Below, piece after piece: positions 1 to 9,716 of a stretch of DNA of 64,000 bases. The stretch lies in the NCBI RefSeq assembly GCF_002095535.1, contig NZ_MLJI01000001.1, positions 2,221,832 to 2,285,831 on the forward strand, in the 5' to 3' direction. Position 1 is the first letter of the stretch; each line of letters begins with the position of its first letter. Position numbers and translations under genes: made by a program. The notes under the pieces were generated by a model, which saw nothing but the letters and a program-made list of their open reading frames with translations, was not told where the DNA came from and did not search any database. The stretch comes from Pantoea cypripedii. GTDB taxonomy: Bacteria; Pseudomonadota; Gammaproteobacteria; Enterobacterales; Enterobacteriaceae.

Positions 1-1
1 C

Positions 2-1126
2 TGGAACAAAACCATCCGCAGCCTCGATCTCGATTTATCCTTTAATCTGCACATCGAGCCGATGAGTAAGTATGAACTGGACGAGCCGGATATGAAGCGG
101 TTACGTGCAGGCGAAATCGTCGCGCTTGACGATCAATACACCTTCCTGCAACACATTCCGCGCAGCCATTACGTGTTATCCGTTGGCCCGATTCCTTACC
201 TGTTTTACCTGCACCAAATGCGTCTGCTGGATATCGCTCTGCTGGCTTTTATCGGTATGTCGCTGGCGCTGCCGGTGTTTATCTGGATGCGTCCCCACTG
301 GAAAGAGATGCTGCGACTGGAAAAGGCGGCGCAGCGCTTTGGGCGCGGTGAACTGGATGTGCGTACCCATTTTGACAGCACTTCCAGCCTGTTCCGCCTC
401 GGTGTCGCCTTCAACCAGATGGCCGATAACATCAACACGCTGGTTGCCAGTAAGAAGCAGTTGATCGACGGTATCGCCCATGAATTACGCACCCCGCTGG
501 TACGTTTGCGCTACCGGCTGGAGATGAGTGAAAACCTGAGCGAAAATGAATCTGCCGCGCTGAACCGGGATATCGGCCAGCTGGAAAGCTTAATCGAGGA
601 GCTGCTGACCTATGCGCGCCTCGACCGTCCGCGTGTCGATCTCACTCTGAAATCTTTTGACCTCGCCGAATGGCTGCGCCTGCATATTGAAGATGTGCAG
701 GCGGTGAATCCGCAGGCGCAGATCGATCTCGACATTCCGCAGCGTGAAAACTTTGGTGTCGCTGATACCCGCCTGATGGAGCGCGTGCTGGATAACCTGG
801 TCAATAACGCGCTGCGCTACGCACAACAACGGCTGCGCGTCAGCCTGTGGTTTGATGGCAGTATCGGGTGTTTGCAGGTAGAAGATGACGGTCCGGGTAT
901 TCCACAGGAAGAACGTGAGCGCGTGTTTGAGCCTTTTGTGCGCCTCGATCCCAGCCGCGATCGTGCTACCGGCGGTTGTGGCCTCGGCCTGGCGATTGTG
1001 CATTCCATCGCCCTTGCGTTGCAGGGCAATGTCACTATCGAGAGCAGCCCGCTGGGTGGTGCCAGTGTTCGCTTTTGCTGGCCGGTTGATCTACCCTTGC
1101 GGGAAATCCCGTCGCGCTTAACCTAA
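2..1126 (+). CDS. rstB: RstB sensor histidine kinase, 5'-truncated by the window edge
   Basis: Inner-membrane sensor kinase of the RstA/RstB two-component system. The open frame runs in from the left edge with no start, so the N-terminus and first membrane segment lie outside. What remains starts in the periplasmic domain, then a second membrane segment (about nt 200-290), a HAMP linker, a HisKA box with the phospho-acceptor histidine in GIAHELRTPL (nt about 470-500), and an ATPase domain with N box (NLVNNALRYA), G1 (DDGPGIP) and G2 (GLGLAIV). The stop lies 14 nt before the next gene. In E. coli RstA activates asr, which lies 1.7 kb downstream here. In E. coli the gene after rstB is tus; here it is a peptidase. 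Confidence 0.93.
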   Translation, partial: WNKTIRSLDLDLSFNLHIEPMSKYELDEPDMKRLRAGEIVALDDQYTFLQHIPRSHYVLSVGPIPYLFYLHQMRLLDIALLAFIGMSLALPVFIWMRPHWKEMLRLEKAAQRFGRGELDVRTHFDSTSSLFRLGVAFNQMADNINTLVASKKQLIDGIAHELRTPLVRLRYRLEMSENLSENESAALNRDIGQLESLIEELLTYARLDRPRVDLTLKSFDLAEWLRLHIEDVQAVNPQAQIDLDIPQRENFGVADTRLMERVLDNLVNNALRYAQQRLRVSLWFDGSIGCLQVEDDGPGIPQEERERVFEPFVRLDPSRDRATGGCGLGLAIVHSIALALQGNVTIESSPLGGASVRFCWPVDLPLREIPSRLT

Positions 1127-1140
1127 CAAGGAGTTTCCCC

Positions 1141-2628
1141 GTGTCCTCAGCTTATCAGGAACTTAGCCGCACTTTTCTGCGTCTGTCTCGCTTCGGCCAT
1201 TTAGGCGCTATCGCCGGTGTGGATATGCAAACCACCATGCCTGCCGGTGGCAGCCGCGCCCGTGGCGAGGCCATGGCCGAGCTGAGCGTATTTATGCACG
1301 AAATCCTGACCGATAAACGCCTCGGTGGCTTGTTTGATGCCGCGCAGCAGGAGTCTCTCAATGATGTGGAGCAGGCAAACCTGACGGAAATGCGCCGTGC
1401 CTGGCAACAGGCTACCCTTCTCCCGGCCTCATTAGTTGAAGCCAAATCGCTGGCGGGTTCCCGTTGTGAACACGCCTGGCGTCAGCAGCGTCCGGCGAAT
1501 GACTGGCAGGGATTCGCTGCCAATCTGAAAGACGTGGTGAAACTGAGCCGCGAAGAAGCGCAGCTGCGCGCTGAGGCGCTCGGCGTCTCCCGCTACGATG
1601 CGCTGCTTGACGTGTTCGAACCGGGTATGACCAGCGCTCAGCTTGACCAGACCTTTGGCGAGTTAAAAAGCTGGCTGCCGCAACTGCTGCAAAAAGTGGT
1701 GGCAAAGCAACAGCAGCATCCCGTCACCACGCCGGTCGGGCCGTTTGCTATCGAATCACAGAAACAACTCGGGTTGAGCCTGATGGGCACCCTCGGTTTC
1801 GATTTCAATCATGGCCGTCTCGACGTCAGCGCTCACCCTTTCTGCGGCGGTGTGCCGGAAGATGTGCGTATCACCACCCGTTACAATGAGAATGAATTTC
1901 TCAGCGCGATGATGGGGGTGATCCACGAAACCGGACACGCCCGTTACGAACAGAATCTGCCCCAGCAGTGGCGCGGTCAGCCGGTGGCGCATGCGCGTTC
2001 CACCGCGATGCACGAATCGCAAAGTCTGTTTATGGAGATGCAGCTGGGACGCAGCCGCGAGTTTCTGCAACGAATCCAGCCGCAGGTGATTGCGCTGATG
2101 GGCGATCAACCCGCCCTCGCCAGTGACAACTTTATTCGTCTGACACAACGTGTGAAACCGGGTCTGATCCGTGTCGATGCCGACGAACTCAGCTATCCGG
2201 CACACGTGATTTTACGTTACGAGATTGAGCGTGCCTTGATTGAGGGCGAGATTGAGGTTGATGACATTCCGGCGCTGTGGGATGAAAAGATGCAGGATTC
2301 ACTCGGCATGGATACACGCGGTAATTATCGTGATGGCTGTATGCAGGATATCCACTGGACGGACGGTGCTTTTGGTTACTTCCCGACCTACACACTCGGG
2401 GCCATGTATGCTGCACAGCTGTTCCAGGCGGTGAAGCGTGCCATTCCCCAGGTGAGCGAGCTGATTCTGCAGGGGGATTTGCAACCGGTGTTTGACTGGC
2501 TGCAACAGAATATCTGGCAGCACGGCAGCCGTTTCCCAACCGGGCAATTGCTGGTCAACGCCACCGGAGAAACCTTAAATCCGCACTATTTCCGCCAACA
2601 CCTTGAACAACGCTATCTGGCTGATTAA
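1141..2628 (+). CDS. M32-family metallocarboxypeptidase
   Basis: Predicted cytoplasmic zinc carboxypeptidase of the Taq/Pfu carboxypeptidase family (M32), which releases C-terminal residues from peptides. The 495 residues match the family's usual length of about 500. The zinc motif HETGH sits at residues 262-266 and the M32-typical HESQ motif at 291-294, supplying the third metal ligand. The start is GTG, preceded by AAGGAG about 8 nt upstream. It begins 14 nt after rstB and may be cotranscribed with it. A strong hairpin terminator follows. No signal peptide is visible. It occupies the position that tus holds in E. coli. Confidence 0.88.
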   Translation: MSSAYQELSRTFLRLSRFGHLGAIAGVDMQTTMPAGGSRARGEAMAELSVFMHEILTDKRLGGLFDAAQQESLNDVEQANLTEMRRAWQQATLLPASLVEAKSLAGSRCEHAWRQQRPANDWQGFAANLKDVVKLSREEAQLRAEALGVSRYDALLDVFEPGMTSAQLDQTFGELKSWLPQLLQKVVAKQQQHPVTTPVGPFAIESQKQLGLSLMGTLGFDFNHGRLDVSAHPFCGGVPEDVRITTRYNENEFLSAMMGVIHETGHARYEQNLPQQWRGQPVAHARSTAMHESQSLFMEMQLGRSREFLQRIQPQVIALMGDQPALASDNFIRLTQRVKPGLIRVDADELSYPAHVILRYEIERALIEGEIEVDDIPALWDEKMQDSLGMDTRGNYRDGCMQDIHWTDGAFGYFPTYTLGAMYAAQLFQAVKRAIPQVSELILQGDLQPVFDWLQQNIWQHGSRFPTGQLLVNATGETLNPHYFRQHLEQRYLAD

Positions 2629-2635
2629 ACTGCGC

Positions 2636-2658
2636 GGCGGCCTTGCTGGCCGCCTTTT
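2636..2658 (+). terminator. Rho-independent terminator after the carboxypeptidase gene
   Basis: Perfect 7-bp GC stem (GGCGGCC / GGCCGCC) with loop TTGCT, followed by TTTT. Confidence 0.85.
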
Positions 2659-2679
2659 CCATTCCTTTACTTTCCTTTG

Positions 2680-2693
2680 TACATTCCGTTACA
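2680..2693 (+). promoter_or_regulatory. RstA box upstream of asr
   Basis: TACATTCCGTTACA matches the RstA-binding consensus TACATnTnGTTACA at all fixed positions but one (C for T at position 7). It lies 104 nt before the asr start codon, a suitable place for an activator. The cognate kinase gene rstB is in the same window. That it works here is inference from E. coli, where RstA activates asr on acid shock. Confidence 0.75.
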
Positions 2694-2797
2694 CGCCGAT
2701 ACCAATCCCTCACGGAAAGAACTTCTGCAATTTCATATAGTCATTTCACCGGCCCCGCAGTGGGCTACACATGAAAAAATAGTTCGAGGAATTTGCA

Positions 2798-3241
2798 ATG
2801 AAAAAATTATTTGCGCTGGTGATCGCCGCTGCTATGGGTCTGTCTTCTGTAGCTTTCGCAGCTGAAACCACTGCTACCCCGGCTCCGGCTGCTGCTGCAA
2901 CCACTACCGCTGCACCGGTTAAACATAAAGCGACTACGCATAAACACAAGAAAGCCGCTGCTCAGAAAGCTCAGGCTGCCAAGAAACACAAAAAAGTAGC
3001 GAAGAAAGCTCCGGCTGCGCAGAAAGCTCAGGCTGCTAAAAAGCACCACAAAAAAGCAACCAAACCAGCTGCACAGAAAGCCCAGGCTGCTAAAAAGCAC
3101 CACAAAAAAGCAACCAAACCGGCTGCACAGAAAGCCCAGGCTGCTAAAAAACACCACAAAAAAGTAACTAAACCTGCTGCACAGAAAGCTCAGGCTGCTA
3201 AAAAGCACCACAAAAAAGCGACCAAAAAAGCCGCTAAATAA
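2798..3241 (+). CDS. asr: Acid shock protein Asr
   Basis: Periplasmic, highly basic acid-shock protein. 147 residues: a signal peptide (residues 1 to about 21, [14 protein letters not shown] onward to AFA), an Ala/Thr/Pro linker, then about 90 residues of Lys/Ala/His-rich repeats built on [19 protein letters not shown]. coli Asr is shorter with fewer repeats. The start follows a GAGGAATTTGCA ribosome-binding region. A RstA box lies upstream and a terminator downstream, with the small membrane gene ydgU after it, as in E. coli. Proposed family role: proton or protein protection in the acidified periplasm. The biochemical mechanism is not shown by the sequence. Confidence 0.92.
   Translation: MKKLFALVIAAAMGLSSVAFAAETTATPAPAAAATTTAAPVKHKATTHKHKKAAAQKAQAAKKHKKVAKKAPAAQKAQAAKKHHKKATKPAAQKAQAAKKHHKKATKPAAQKAQAAKKHHKKVTKPAAQKAQAAKKHHKKATKKAAK
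2960..3232 (+). repeat. In-frame tandem repeats inside asr
   Basis: Five tandem units each starting with the codons for [10 protein letters not shown]. The first is 57 nt (2960-3016) and diverged; the next four are exactly 54 nt (3017-3070, 3071-3124, 3125-3178, 3179-3232) and nearly identical. Such an array can gain or lose 18-residue units by slippage or recombination without breaking the frame. Confidence 0.9.
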
Positions 3242-3280
3242 GGTTGCCTCCGCGCGCCCGACCTTGCATTAATGATTGAA

Positions 3281-3309
3281 AACACCCGGTTCTGCCGGGT
3301 GTTTGTTTA
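3281..3309 (+). terminator. Terminator between asr and ydgU
   Basis: Perfect 9-bp stem (AACACCCGG / CCGGGTGTT) with loop TTCTG, followed by a short interrupted T tract. Because ydgU starts 16 nt later with no obvious promoter, this hairpin probably lowers rather than abolishes read-through into ydgU. Confidence 0.8.
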
Positions 3310-3324
3310 CTGGAGTAGCGGAAC

Positions 3325-3405
3325 ATGGTGCGTCGCTATCGCTTCGAAATCATTCTGATTGTGGTGATCCTGTGCGGCATTGTCGCAGCCAGCTTTTTTA
3401 TTTAG
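3325..3405 (+). CDS. ydgU: YdgU-like small membrane protein (26 aa)
   Basis: 26 codons from ATG, encoding MVRRYRFEIILIV followed by a hydrophobic stretch ending in SFFI. A basic N-terminus then a single membrane span is the architecture of E. coli YdgU, which lies at the same place directly downstream of asr and starts with a very similar MVGRYRFE-type sequence as I recall it. A TGGAG motif lies about 10 nt before the start. Expected to be an acid-induced inner-membrane small protein transcribed from the asr promoter. Molecular function is unknown. Confidence 0.75.
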   Translation: MVRRYRFEIILIVVILCGIVAASFFI

Positions 3406-3521
3406 TCGTTGTAGCGTGCTGATTATCCCAATATTTCTCCCTTTTTTACCGCTCACCGACTATAGTTATCGCTCAAGCGTGATGACAAAAACCTCTACTT
3501 ATTCTCGCCATTGAGAGAACT

Positions 3522-4328
3522 ATGCGCCTGGCTATCCTGTTATTTGTTGGTATTTTCAGTTTTAACCTCGCAGCACATGCCGATGATGAAGACGGGCCAA
3601 GCCCGGACGAGATTAAAACGCTGTTCTTTGGCAAGGATCACCGCAAAGCCATCACTGATGTCAGCGCTGCGCCCTGGGATGCCATTGGTCAACTGGAGAC
3701 CGAAAGCGGCAATCTTTGCACAGCGACGTTGATTTCTGCCCATCTGGCATTAACCGCAGGTCACTGTTTACTGACCCCACCAGGCAAATTCGATAAGCCG
3801 GTGGCGCTGCGTTTTATGGCTGGCAAAAAAGGCTGGCGCTATGAAATTCATGATATTGATGCGCGCGTGGAACCCTCACTGGCACGCAAGCTGAAAGCCG
3901 ATGGTGAAGGCTGGATTGTCCCACCTGACGCCGCACCTTTTGATTACGGTTTGATTATCCTGCACAACCCGCCCTCCGCGATTACACCGATTCCGCTGTT
4001 TGACGGTTCGCGTAGCGATCTGACGGACGCGCTGAAAGCCACAGGACGTCAGGTAACTCAGGCCGGTTACCCGGCAGATCATCTGGATACGCTGTATTCG
4101 CACAGCGATTGTCTGATTACCGGCTGGGCACAGCGCGCGGTATTGTCGCACCAATGCGATACCCTGCCTGGCGACAGTGGTTCACCGCTGCTGCTGAAGA
4201 AAGATGACGGCTGGCAATTAATTGCGGTACAAAGCTCCGCCCCTGCTCCCGCCGATCGTTACCGTGCGGATAACCGCGCCATTGCGGTCACCTCATTCCG
4301 CGACAAGCTGGAAGAGTTAGCGCAATAA
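3522..4328 (+). CDS. ydgD: YdgD-like periplasmic trypsin-family serine protease
   Basis: Secreted S1-family protease, 268 residues. Signal peptide at residues 1-20 (cleavage near AAHA-DD). The catalytic triad can be read: His81 in LTAGHC, Asp141 in [10 protein letters not shown], Ser219 in GDSGSP. Paired cysteines near the His and the Ser suggest disulfides. The asr-ydgU-ydgD order is the same as in E. coli. In E. coli, periplasmic processing of Asr has been described, and a neighbouring protease is an obvious candidate, but this is inference. It has its own 116-nt upstream gap after ydgU. Confidence 0.87.
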   Translation: MRLAILLFVGIFSFNLAAHADDEDGPSPDEIKTLFFGKDHRKAITDVSAAPWDAIGQLETESGNLCTATLISAHLALTAGHCLLTPPGKFDKPVALRFMAGKKGWRYEIHDIDARVEPSLARKLKADGEGWIVPPDAAPFDYGLIILHNPPSAITPIPLFDGSRSDLTDALKATGRQVTQAGYPADHLDTLYSHSDCLITGWAQRAVLSHQCDTLPGDSGSPLLLKKDDGWQLIAVQSSAPAPADRYRADNRAIAVTSFRDKLEELAQ

Positions 4329-4343
4329 CATTGCGCTTTACTC

Positions 4344-4372
4344 AAAACCCGCGCGATAAATCGCGCCGCTAC
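4344..4372. repeat. Dispersed palindromic repeat, copy 1
   Basis: 29 nt ending GCGCGATAAATCGCGCCGCTAC, containing a perfect 7-bp palindrome GCGCGAT-AA-ATCGCGC. It lies between the convergent ydgD and hrpA ends. It recurs at 41432-41460 with one mismatch and in degenerate inverted form at 40488-40504. Confidence 0.75.
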
Positions 4373-4404
4373 AATGAATGAGCGTTGCCTGTGGCAACGC
4401 GCGA

Positions 4405-7400
4405 TCAGTTTATCTGCTCCATGGTCTGCAAAATGCGTTTATCCGAAATCGGATAAGGCGTCCCCAGTTGCTGGGCAAAGTAGCTGATACGCAACTCTTC
4501 CAGCATCCAGCGAATCGCCAGCACTTCCGCATCATCCTGACGCTGCGGCGGCAGCTTGTTACGCCAGCTTTGCCATGCCTGCTCCACCGCCTGCACTTTC
4601 AGCATCCGGGCGCGATCGCTGTGCGGATCGACCGGCAATTTCTCCAGACGGCGCTCAATGCCCTGCAAATAACGCAAGGTATCTGCCAGACGCTGCCAGC
4701 CGTTGCCGGTCACGAAACCGCGATACACCAGCCCGCTCATCTGATTCTTAATATCCGCCAGTGCCAGCGCCAGTGACATATCCACCCGGCCTTTCAGGCG
4801 TTTGTTGATATTGAAAACGCAGGTCAGGATCTGTTCCACCTGTTTCGCAATGGTGACAACCGTCTCGTTCAGTTCGGCACGCACTTTATCGCGCAGCTGC
4901 TCAAAGTTCTCCTGTTGCCACGCCGGGCCGCCTGCTTCGCCCATCAGCTTATCCACACCGCAGGCGATGCAGTCGTCAATCAGCTCCAGCACCTTGCCAT
5001 ACGGGTTAAAGTACAAGCCGAGCTTGGCCTTGTTGGGCAGCTTCTCATGCAGATACTTGATAGGCGATGGGATGTTCAGCAGCAATAAGCGACGCTGACC
5101 GCGCCACATCATTTTTTGTTGCTCCTGCTCGCTGTCGAACAGGCGAATCGCAACGCTATCTTTCTCATCCACCAGCGCAGGCCAGGCTTTAACCTGATAG
5201 CTACCGCGTTTCTGCTCATAGCTTTGCGGTAAATCGCCGAAGCTCCAGATATGCAGACCGCTTTGCTCCAGCCCGTCATCCGCCACTTTGGACAGCGTTT
5301 CCTGTACTTTGCCTTTCAGTGCCAGCTTCAGCTGATGCAGGTCTTTGCCTTCCTGTAACTTGCGGTTGTGTTCATCCACCACGCGGAAGGTCATTTTCAG
5401 GTGATCGGGCACCTGATCCCATTGCCAGGCTTCGCGGTCAATGGTGACCCCCGTCATCCGGCGGAACTCACGCTCCAGCGCGTCCAGCAACGGCAATTCC
5501 AGCGCGGTGACACGACCGAGGAAGGCTTCAGCATAGTTTGGCGCGGGCACCAGATTGCGTCGTACCGGTTTCGGTAACGATTTAATCAGGGCAATCACCA
5601 GCTCGCGGCGCACGCCAGGGATTTGCCACTCGAACCCGGCCTCATCCACCTGGTTCAGCAACGGCAGTGGAATATGTACCGTCACCCCATCGGCATCGGC
5701 ACCCGGTTCAAACTGGTAACTGAGTTTCAGCTTCAGGTTGCCCTGATGCCAGAAATTCGGGTAATCAAGCTGGCTGACTTTTTCCGCACCGTCCTTAATC
5801 AGCATCTGTTTATCGAAGCTGAGCAGGTCAGGATTGTCCTTGCTGGCTTTTTTCCACCAGTTGTCAAAATGACGCGCCGAAACGACGTCACTGGCGATAC
5901 GCCGATCGTAAAAGGCAAACAACGTCTCATCATCGACCAGGATATCGCGCCGACGCGATTTATGTTCCAGATCTTCGACTTCGCTACGCAGCTTCTGATT
6001 GTTGCGGAAAAAGGCGTGACGCGTCTGCCAGTCACCTTCCACCAGCGCATGGCGGATAAACAATTCACGGCTCAGCGGCGCGTCGATTTGGCTGTAATTC
6101 ACCTTGCGTGCCTGCACAATCGGCAAACCGTACAGCGTGACCTTTTCCGTCGCCATCACGGCGCCCTGGGCTTTCTCCCAGTGCGGCTCGCTGTAGCTGC
6201 GCTTGATCAGATGCTGTGCCAGCGGCTCGATCCACTCTGGATCGATGCGGGCGGCGATACGTCCCCACAGACGACTGGTTTCCACCAGTTCCGCCACCAT
6301 GGTCCATTTTGGCGGTTTTTTGAACAGACCGGAACCGGGGAAGATGGAGAAGTGGGCATTGCGTGCGCCAGTAAACTCCTGTTTATCGGCATCTTTCTGG
6401 CCGATATGCGATAGCAGCCCGCTCAGCAAAGCGCAGTGAACTTCACGATACGGTGCCGGTTCGCTGTTGACCGGCATCCCCTGCTCACGCACCACCTGGC
6501 GCAGCTGGGTGTAAATATCCTGCCATTCACGTACGCGCAGATAGTTGAGGTAGTCGCTTTTACACTGGCGACGGAACTGATTCCCTGACAGCGCTTTTTG
6601 CTGTTCCTGTAGATAGTTCCATAAATTCACGAACGTGAGAAAGTCGGACTCTTTCTCTGCAAATCGCCGATGTTTCTCGTCCGATGCCTGCTGTTTCTCC
6701 ACCGGACGCTCACGCGGATCCTGAATCGAGAGCGCCGCAGTGATGATCATCGCTTCGCGCACACACCCAAATTTCTGCGCTTCCAGCACCATACGCGCCA
6801 GGCGTGGGTCCACCGGCAGCGATGCCAGCTGCCGCCCAGATGCGGTCAGTTTGTAGTGCCCGTCTTCATTGACGGTGATCGCCCCCAGCTCCTCCAGCAA
6901 CCTGACCCCGTCCTGAATATTGCGTTTATCCGGGGCTTCAACAAACGGGAACGCGCCAATATCGCCGAGGCCGAGCGCGGTCATCTGCAAAATAACCGAC
7001 GCGAGGTTGGTACGCAGAATCTCCGGGTCGGTAAATTCCGGGCGGCTCAGGAAATCGTCTTCTGAGTACAGCCGGATACAGATGCCTTCCGAGACACGGC
7101 CGCAGCGGCCTTTACGCTGATTGGCTGAGGCCTGGGAGACCGGCTCAATCGGCAGGCGCTGCACTTTGGTGCGATAGCTATAGCGACTGATACGCGCCGT
7201 GCCGGGGTCAATAACGTATTTAATGCCCGGTACAGTGAGCGAGGTTTCCGCCACGTTGGTCGCCAGCACGATGCGCCGTCCGCTGTGGGACTGGAACACC
7301 CGGTTCTGTTCCGCATTCGACAGACGCGCATACAGCGGCAGAATTTCGGTATGCGGCAGATCACGTTTCATCAGCGCATCGGCGGTATCGCGGATTTCAC

Positions 7401-8301
7401 GCTCACCGCTCATAAAAATCAGGATATCGCCCCGGCTTTCCTGGCCCAGCTCATCCACCGCATCAAAGATGGCCTGAAGCTGGTCACGATCGGTGTCGTC
7501 CGCTTCTTCAACGATGGGACGGTAACGCACTTCCACCGGGAAGGTGCGGCCAGAAACTTCAATCACCGGCGCGTTGTTAAAGTGGCGCGAAAAGCGCTGC
7601 GGATCGATGGTCGCAGAGGTGATGATCACCTTGAGATCCGGGCGACGCGGCAGCAGCTCGCGCAGATAACCCAGCAGAAAATCGATGTTCAGGCTGCGTT
7701 CATGCGCTTCATCGATGATGATGGTATCGTACTGCAACAACATGCGGTCCTGCTGAATCTCTGCCAGCAGAATACCGTCGGTCATCAACTTCACCTGGGT
7801 GGTGTCGCTGACCTGATCATTAAAACGGACCTTATAACCAATGCAGCCACCGAGCGAGGTCTCCAGTTCGTCGGCAATACGGTTGGCGACGGTACGTGCA
7901 GCCAGACGGCGCGGCTGGGTATGACCAATCAACCCTTTCACACCCCGACCCAGCGTCAGACAGATTTTCGGCAGCTGTGTCGTTTTGCCCGAGCCGGTTT
8001 CACCCGCAACAATCACCACCTGATGGTCGCGAATGGCCTCGGCAATCGCCTGCTGTTTCTGGCTGACGGGCAGATTTTCCGGGAAAGTGATGCGTGGCGT
8101 CGCGGCCATACGCTGGGCGACGCGCTGCTCCGCCTGGCTGAACTCGGCCTCCAGCTCGGTAGCAATCCCCTCTTGTGCGGCGGGATTTTTCACTTTGGTT
8201 GCGCCATGTAGCCGACGTTGCAAACGCTGGCGATCACGCAACATCAGGTTTTCGAGTCGCGTCCACAACGGGGCCAAAGGAGAAGTAACGGATGATGACA
8301 T
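4405..8301 (-). CDS. hrpA: HrpA ATP-dependent DEAH-box RNA helicase
   Basis: Large cytoplasmic DEAH helicase of 1298 residues, close to the E. coli length of about 1300. Walker A GETGSGKTT at residues 100-108, Walker B DEAH at 197-200, motif III SAT, and motif VI QRKGRCGR. A helicase-associated and OB-fold region follows, then the long HrpA-specific C-terminal domain (DUF3418-type). In E. coli HrpA has roles in mRNA processing and in rescue of stalled ribosomes. Divergent from azoR with a 243-bp shared promoter region, as in E. coli. Confidence 0.96.
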   Translation of the reverse strand: MSSSVTSPLAPLWTRLENLMLRDRQRLQRRLHGATKVKNPAAQEGIATELEAEFSQAEQRVAQRMAATPRITFPENLPVSQKQQAIAEAIRDHQVVIVAGETGSGKTTQLPKICLTLGRGVKGLIGHTQPRRLAARTVANRIADELETSLGGCIGYKVRFNDQVSDTTQVKLMTDGILLAEIQQDRMLLQYDTIIIDEAHERSLNIDFLLGYLRELLPRRPDLKVIITSATIDPQRFSRHFNNAPVIEVSGRTFPVEVRYRPIVEEADDTDRDQLQAIFDAVDELGQESRGDILIFMSGEREIRDTADALMKRDLPHTEILPLYARLSNAEQNRVFQSHSGRRIVLATNVAETSLTVPGIKYVIDPGTARISRYSYRTKVQRLPIEPVSQASANQRKGRCGRVSEGICIRLYSEDDFLSRPEFTDPEILRTNLASVILQMTALGLGDIGAFPFVEAPDKRNIQDGVRLLEELGAITVNEDGHYKLTASGRQLASLPVDPRLARMVLEAQKFGCVREAMIITAALSIQDPRERPVEKQQASDEKHRRFAEKESDFLTFVNLWNYLQEQQKALSGNQFRRQCKSDYLNYLRVREWQDIYTQLRQVVREQGMPVNSEPAPYREVHCALLSGLLSHIGQKDADKQEFTGARNAHFSIFPGSGLFKKPPKWTMVAELVETSRLWGRIAARIDPEWIEPLAQHLIKRSYSEPHWEKAQGAVMATEKVTLYGLPIVQARKVNYSQIDAPLSRELFIRHALVEGDWQTRHAFFRNNQKLRSEVEDLEHKSRRRDILVDDETLFAFYDRRIASDVVSARHFDNWWKKASKDNPDLLSFDKQMLIKDGAEKVSQLDYPNFWHQGNLKLKLSYQFEPGADADGVTVHIPLPLLNQVDEAGFEWQIPGVRRELVIALIKSLPKPVRRNLVPAPNYAEAFLGRVTALELPLLDALEREFRRMTGVTIDREAWQWDQVPDHLKMTFRVVDEHNRKLQEGKDLHQLKLALKGKVQETLSKVADDGLEQSGLHIWSFGDLPQSYEQKRGSYQVKAWPALVDEKDSVAIRLFDSEQEQQKMMWRGQRRLLLLNIPSPIKYLHEKLPNKAKLGLYFNPYGKVLELIDDCIACGVDKLMGEAGGPAWQQENFEQLRDKVRAELNETVVTIAKQVEQILTCVFNINKRLKGRVDMSLALALADIKNQMSGLVYRGFVTGNGWQRLADTLRYLQGIERRLEKLPVDPHSDRARMLKVQAVEQAWQSWRNKLPPQRQDDAEVLAIRWMLEELRISYFAQQLGTPYPISDKRILQTMEQIN

Positions 8302-8514
8302 AGTGATGAGTTACCTGTTGTGGCAATGCTCCGGCACTGCCGACCGGAAATACCGGCGGATTCAATCAATTAATGAGCGGCATCATAGCATAATTTGCCC
8401 CTGCCGCCCTGACCATGCGTGCTGCCTTATTCAATAAATTCGAACATAGGTCTCGAAATATTGCGCTTTTACCCGGCCCTGAATCTTCGTAGAGTGTAAC
8501 GCATTGAGCGGTAA

Positions 8515-9144
<630 letters not shown>

Positions 9145-9164
9145 GCAAAACTGTGTCATCTTTT

Positions 9165-9193
9165 AGCCGGGCCTGAGCGCCCGGCTTTTTTTT
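9165..9193 (+). terminator. Terminator of azoR
   Basis: 8-bp stem AGCCGGGC / GCCCGGCT followed by eight T. It ends 3 nt from the stop of the convergent ydbL. Confidence 0.9.
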
Positions 9194-9195
9194 GC

Positions 9196-9516
9196 CTATT
9201 TTTGCAGCCATTGCCCGTTAATTCCCTGCACATACTCGCCAGATCCGGCACGATTCACCAGTTTTTCTCCGGCAATGCGCGCCACTTCACCGGTGGTCAA
9301 ATTGTTCTGCTGCGCCACGCGCTGATATTGCTGGCTACGTCCGTCGTTGATGCGTTTGACCAGCGCCAGCGTCTCACTGTCCTGCTGACGCGCCGCAATA
9401 TATCCGCTCAAAGTTTCACCGACCCGCCCCTGCTGGCGGGCCTGATCGAGCGTCAGCGCCCAGGCGGAAGGCACCAGTAACAGCGCCAATAGCAGAACTA
9501 TCCCTTTACGCTTCAT
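9196..9516 (-). CDS. ydbL: YdbL, periplasmic DUF1318 protein
   Basis: 106 residues with a signal peptide (MKRKGIVLLLALLL to SAWA) and a DUF1318 domain ending in VQGINGQWLQK. The start is the ATG at 9514-9516: the in-frame TTG farther upstream is part of the GAGGAGGGGG ribosome site and is not a start. Third gene of the ydbH-ynbE-ydbL operon, 11 nt after ynbE. In E. coli YdbL acts with the YdbH-YnbE lipid bridge between inner and outer membrane, probably in its assembly. That role comes from family knowledge. Confidence 0.88.
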   Translation of the reverse strand: MKRKGIVLLLALLLVPSAWALTLDQARQQGRVGETLSGYIAARQQDSETLALVKRINDGRSQQYQRVAQQNNLTTGEVARIAGEKLVNRAGSGEYVQGINGQWLQK

Positions 9517-9527
9517 CGCCCCCCTCC

Positions 9528-9716
9528 TCAAAATAAACCGCTCTGATTCTTCAGCAGGGCTTCCACATCTTTATCCACCTTGATGTGAATTTCATGCTCG
9601 ATTTTTACATTCATATTGATGGTGATCGGCTCTTTCGGTGCCGCGACTTCAATACGCGGCACGCAGCCAATCAGCGGCAGCCCGGCTGCCAGCACCAGTA
9701 ATGCCCTCAGGCTCAT
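9528..9716 (-). CDS. ynbE: YnbE outer-membrane lipoprotein
   Basis: 62 residues. Signal peptide ending in the lipobox LIGC, then a highly conserved stretch (PRIEVAAPKEPITINMNVK onward) like that of E. coli YnbE. Its ATG overlaps the ydbH stop (ATGA), indicating translational coupling. In E. coli YnbE multimers are reported to pair with the C-terminus of YdbH at the outer membrane. Confidence 0.93.
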   Translation of the reverse strand: MSLRALLVLAAGLPLIGCVPRIEVAAPKEPITINMNVKIEHEIHIKVDKDVEALLKNQSGLF

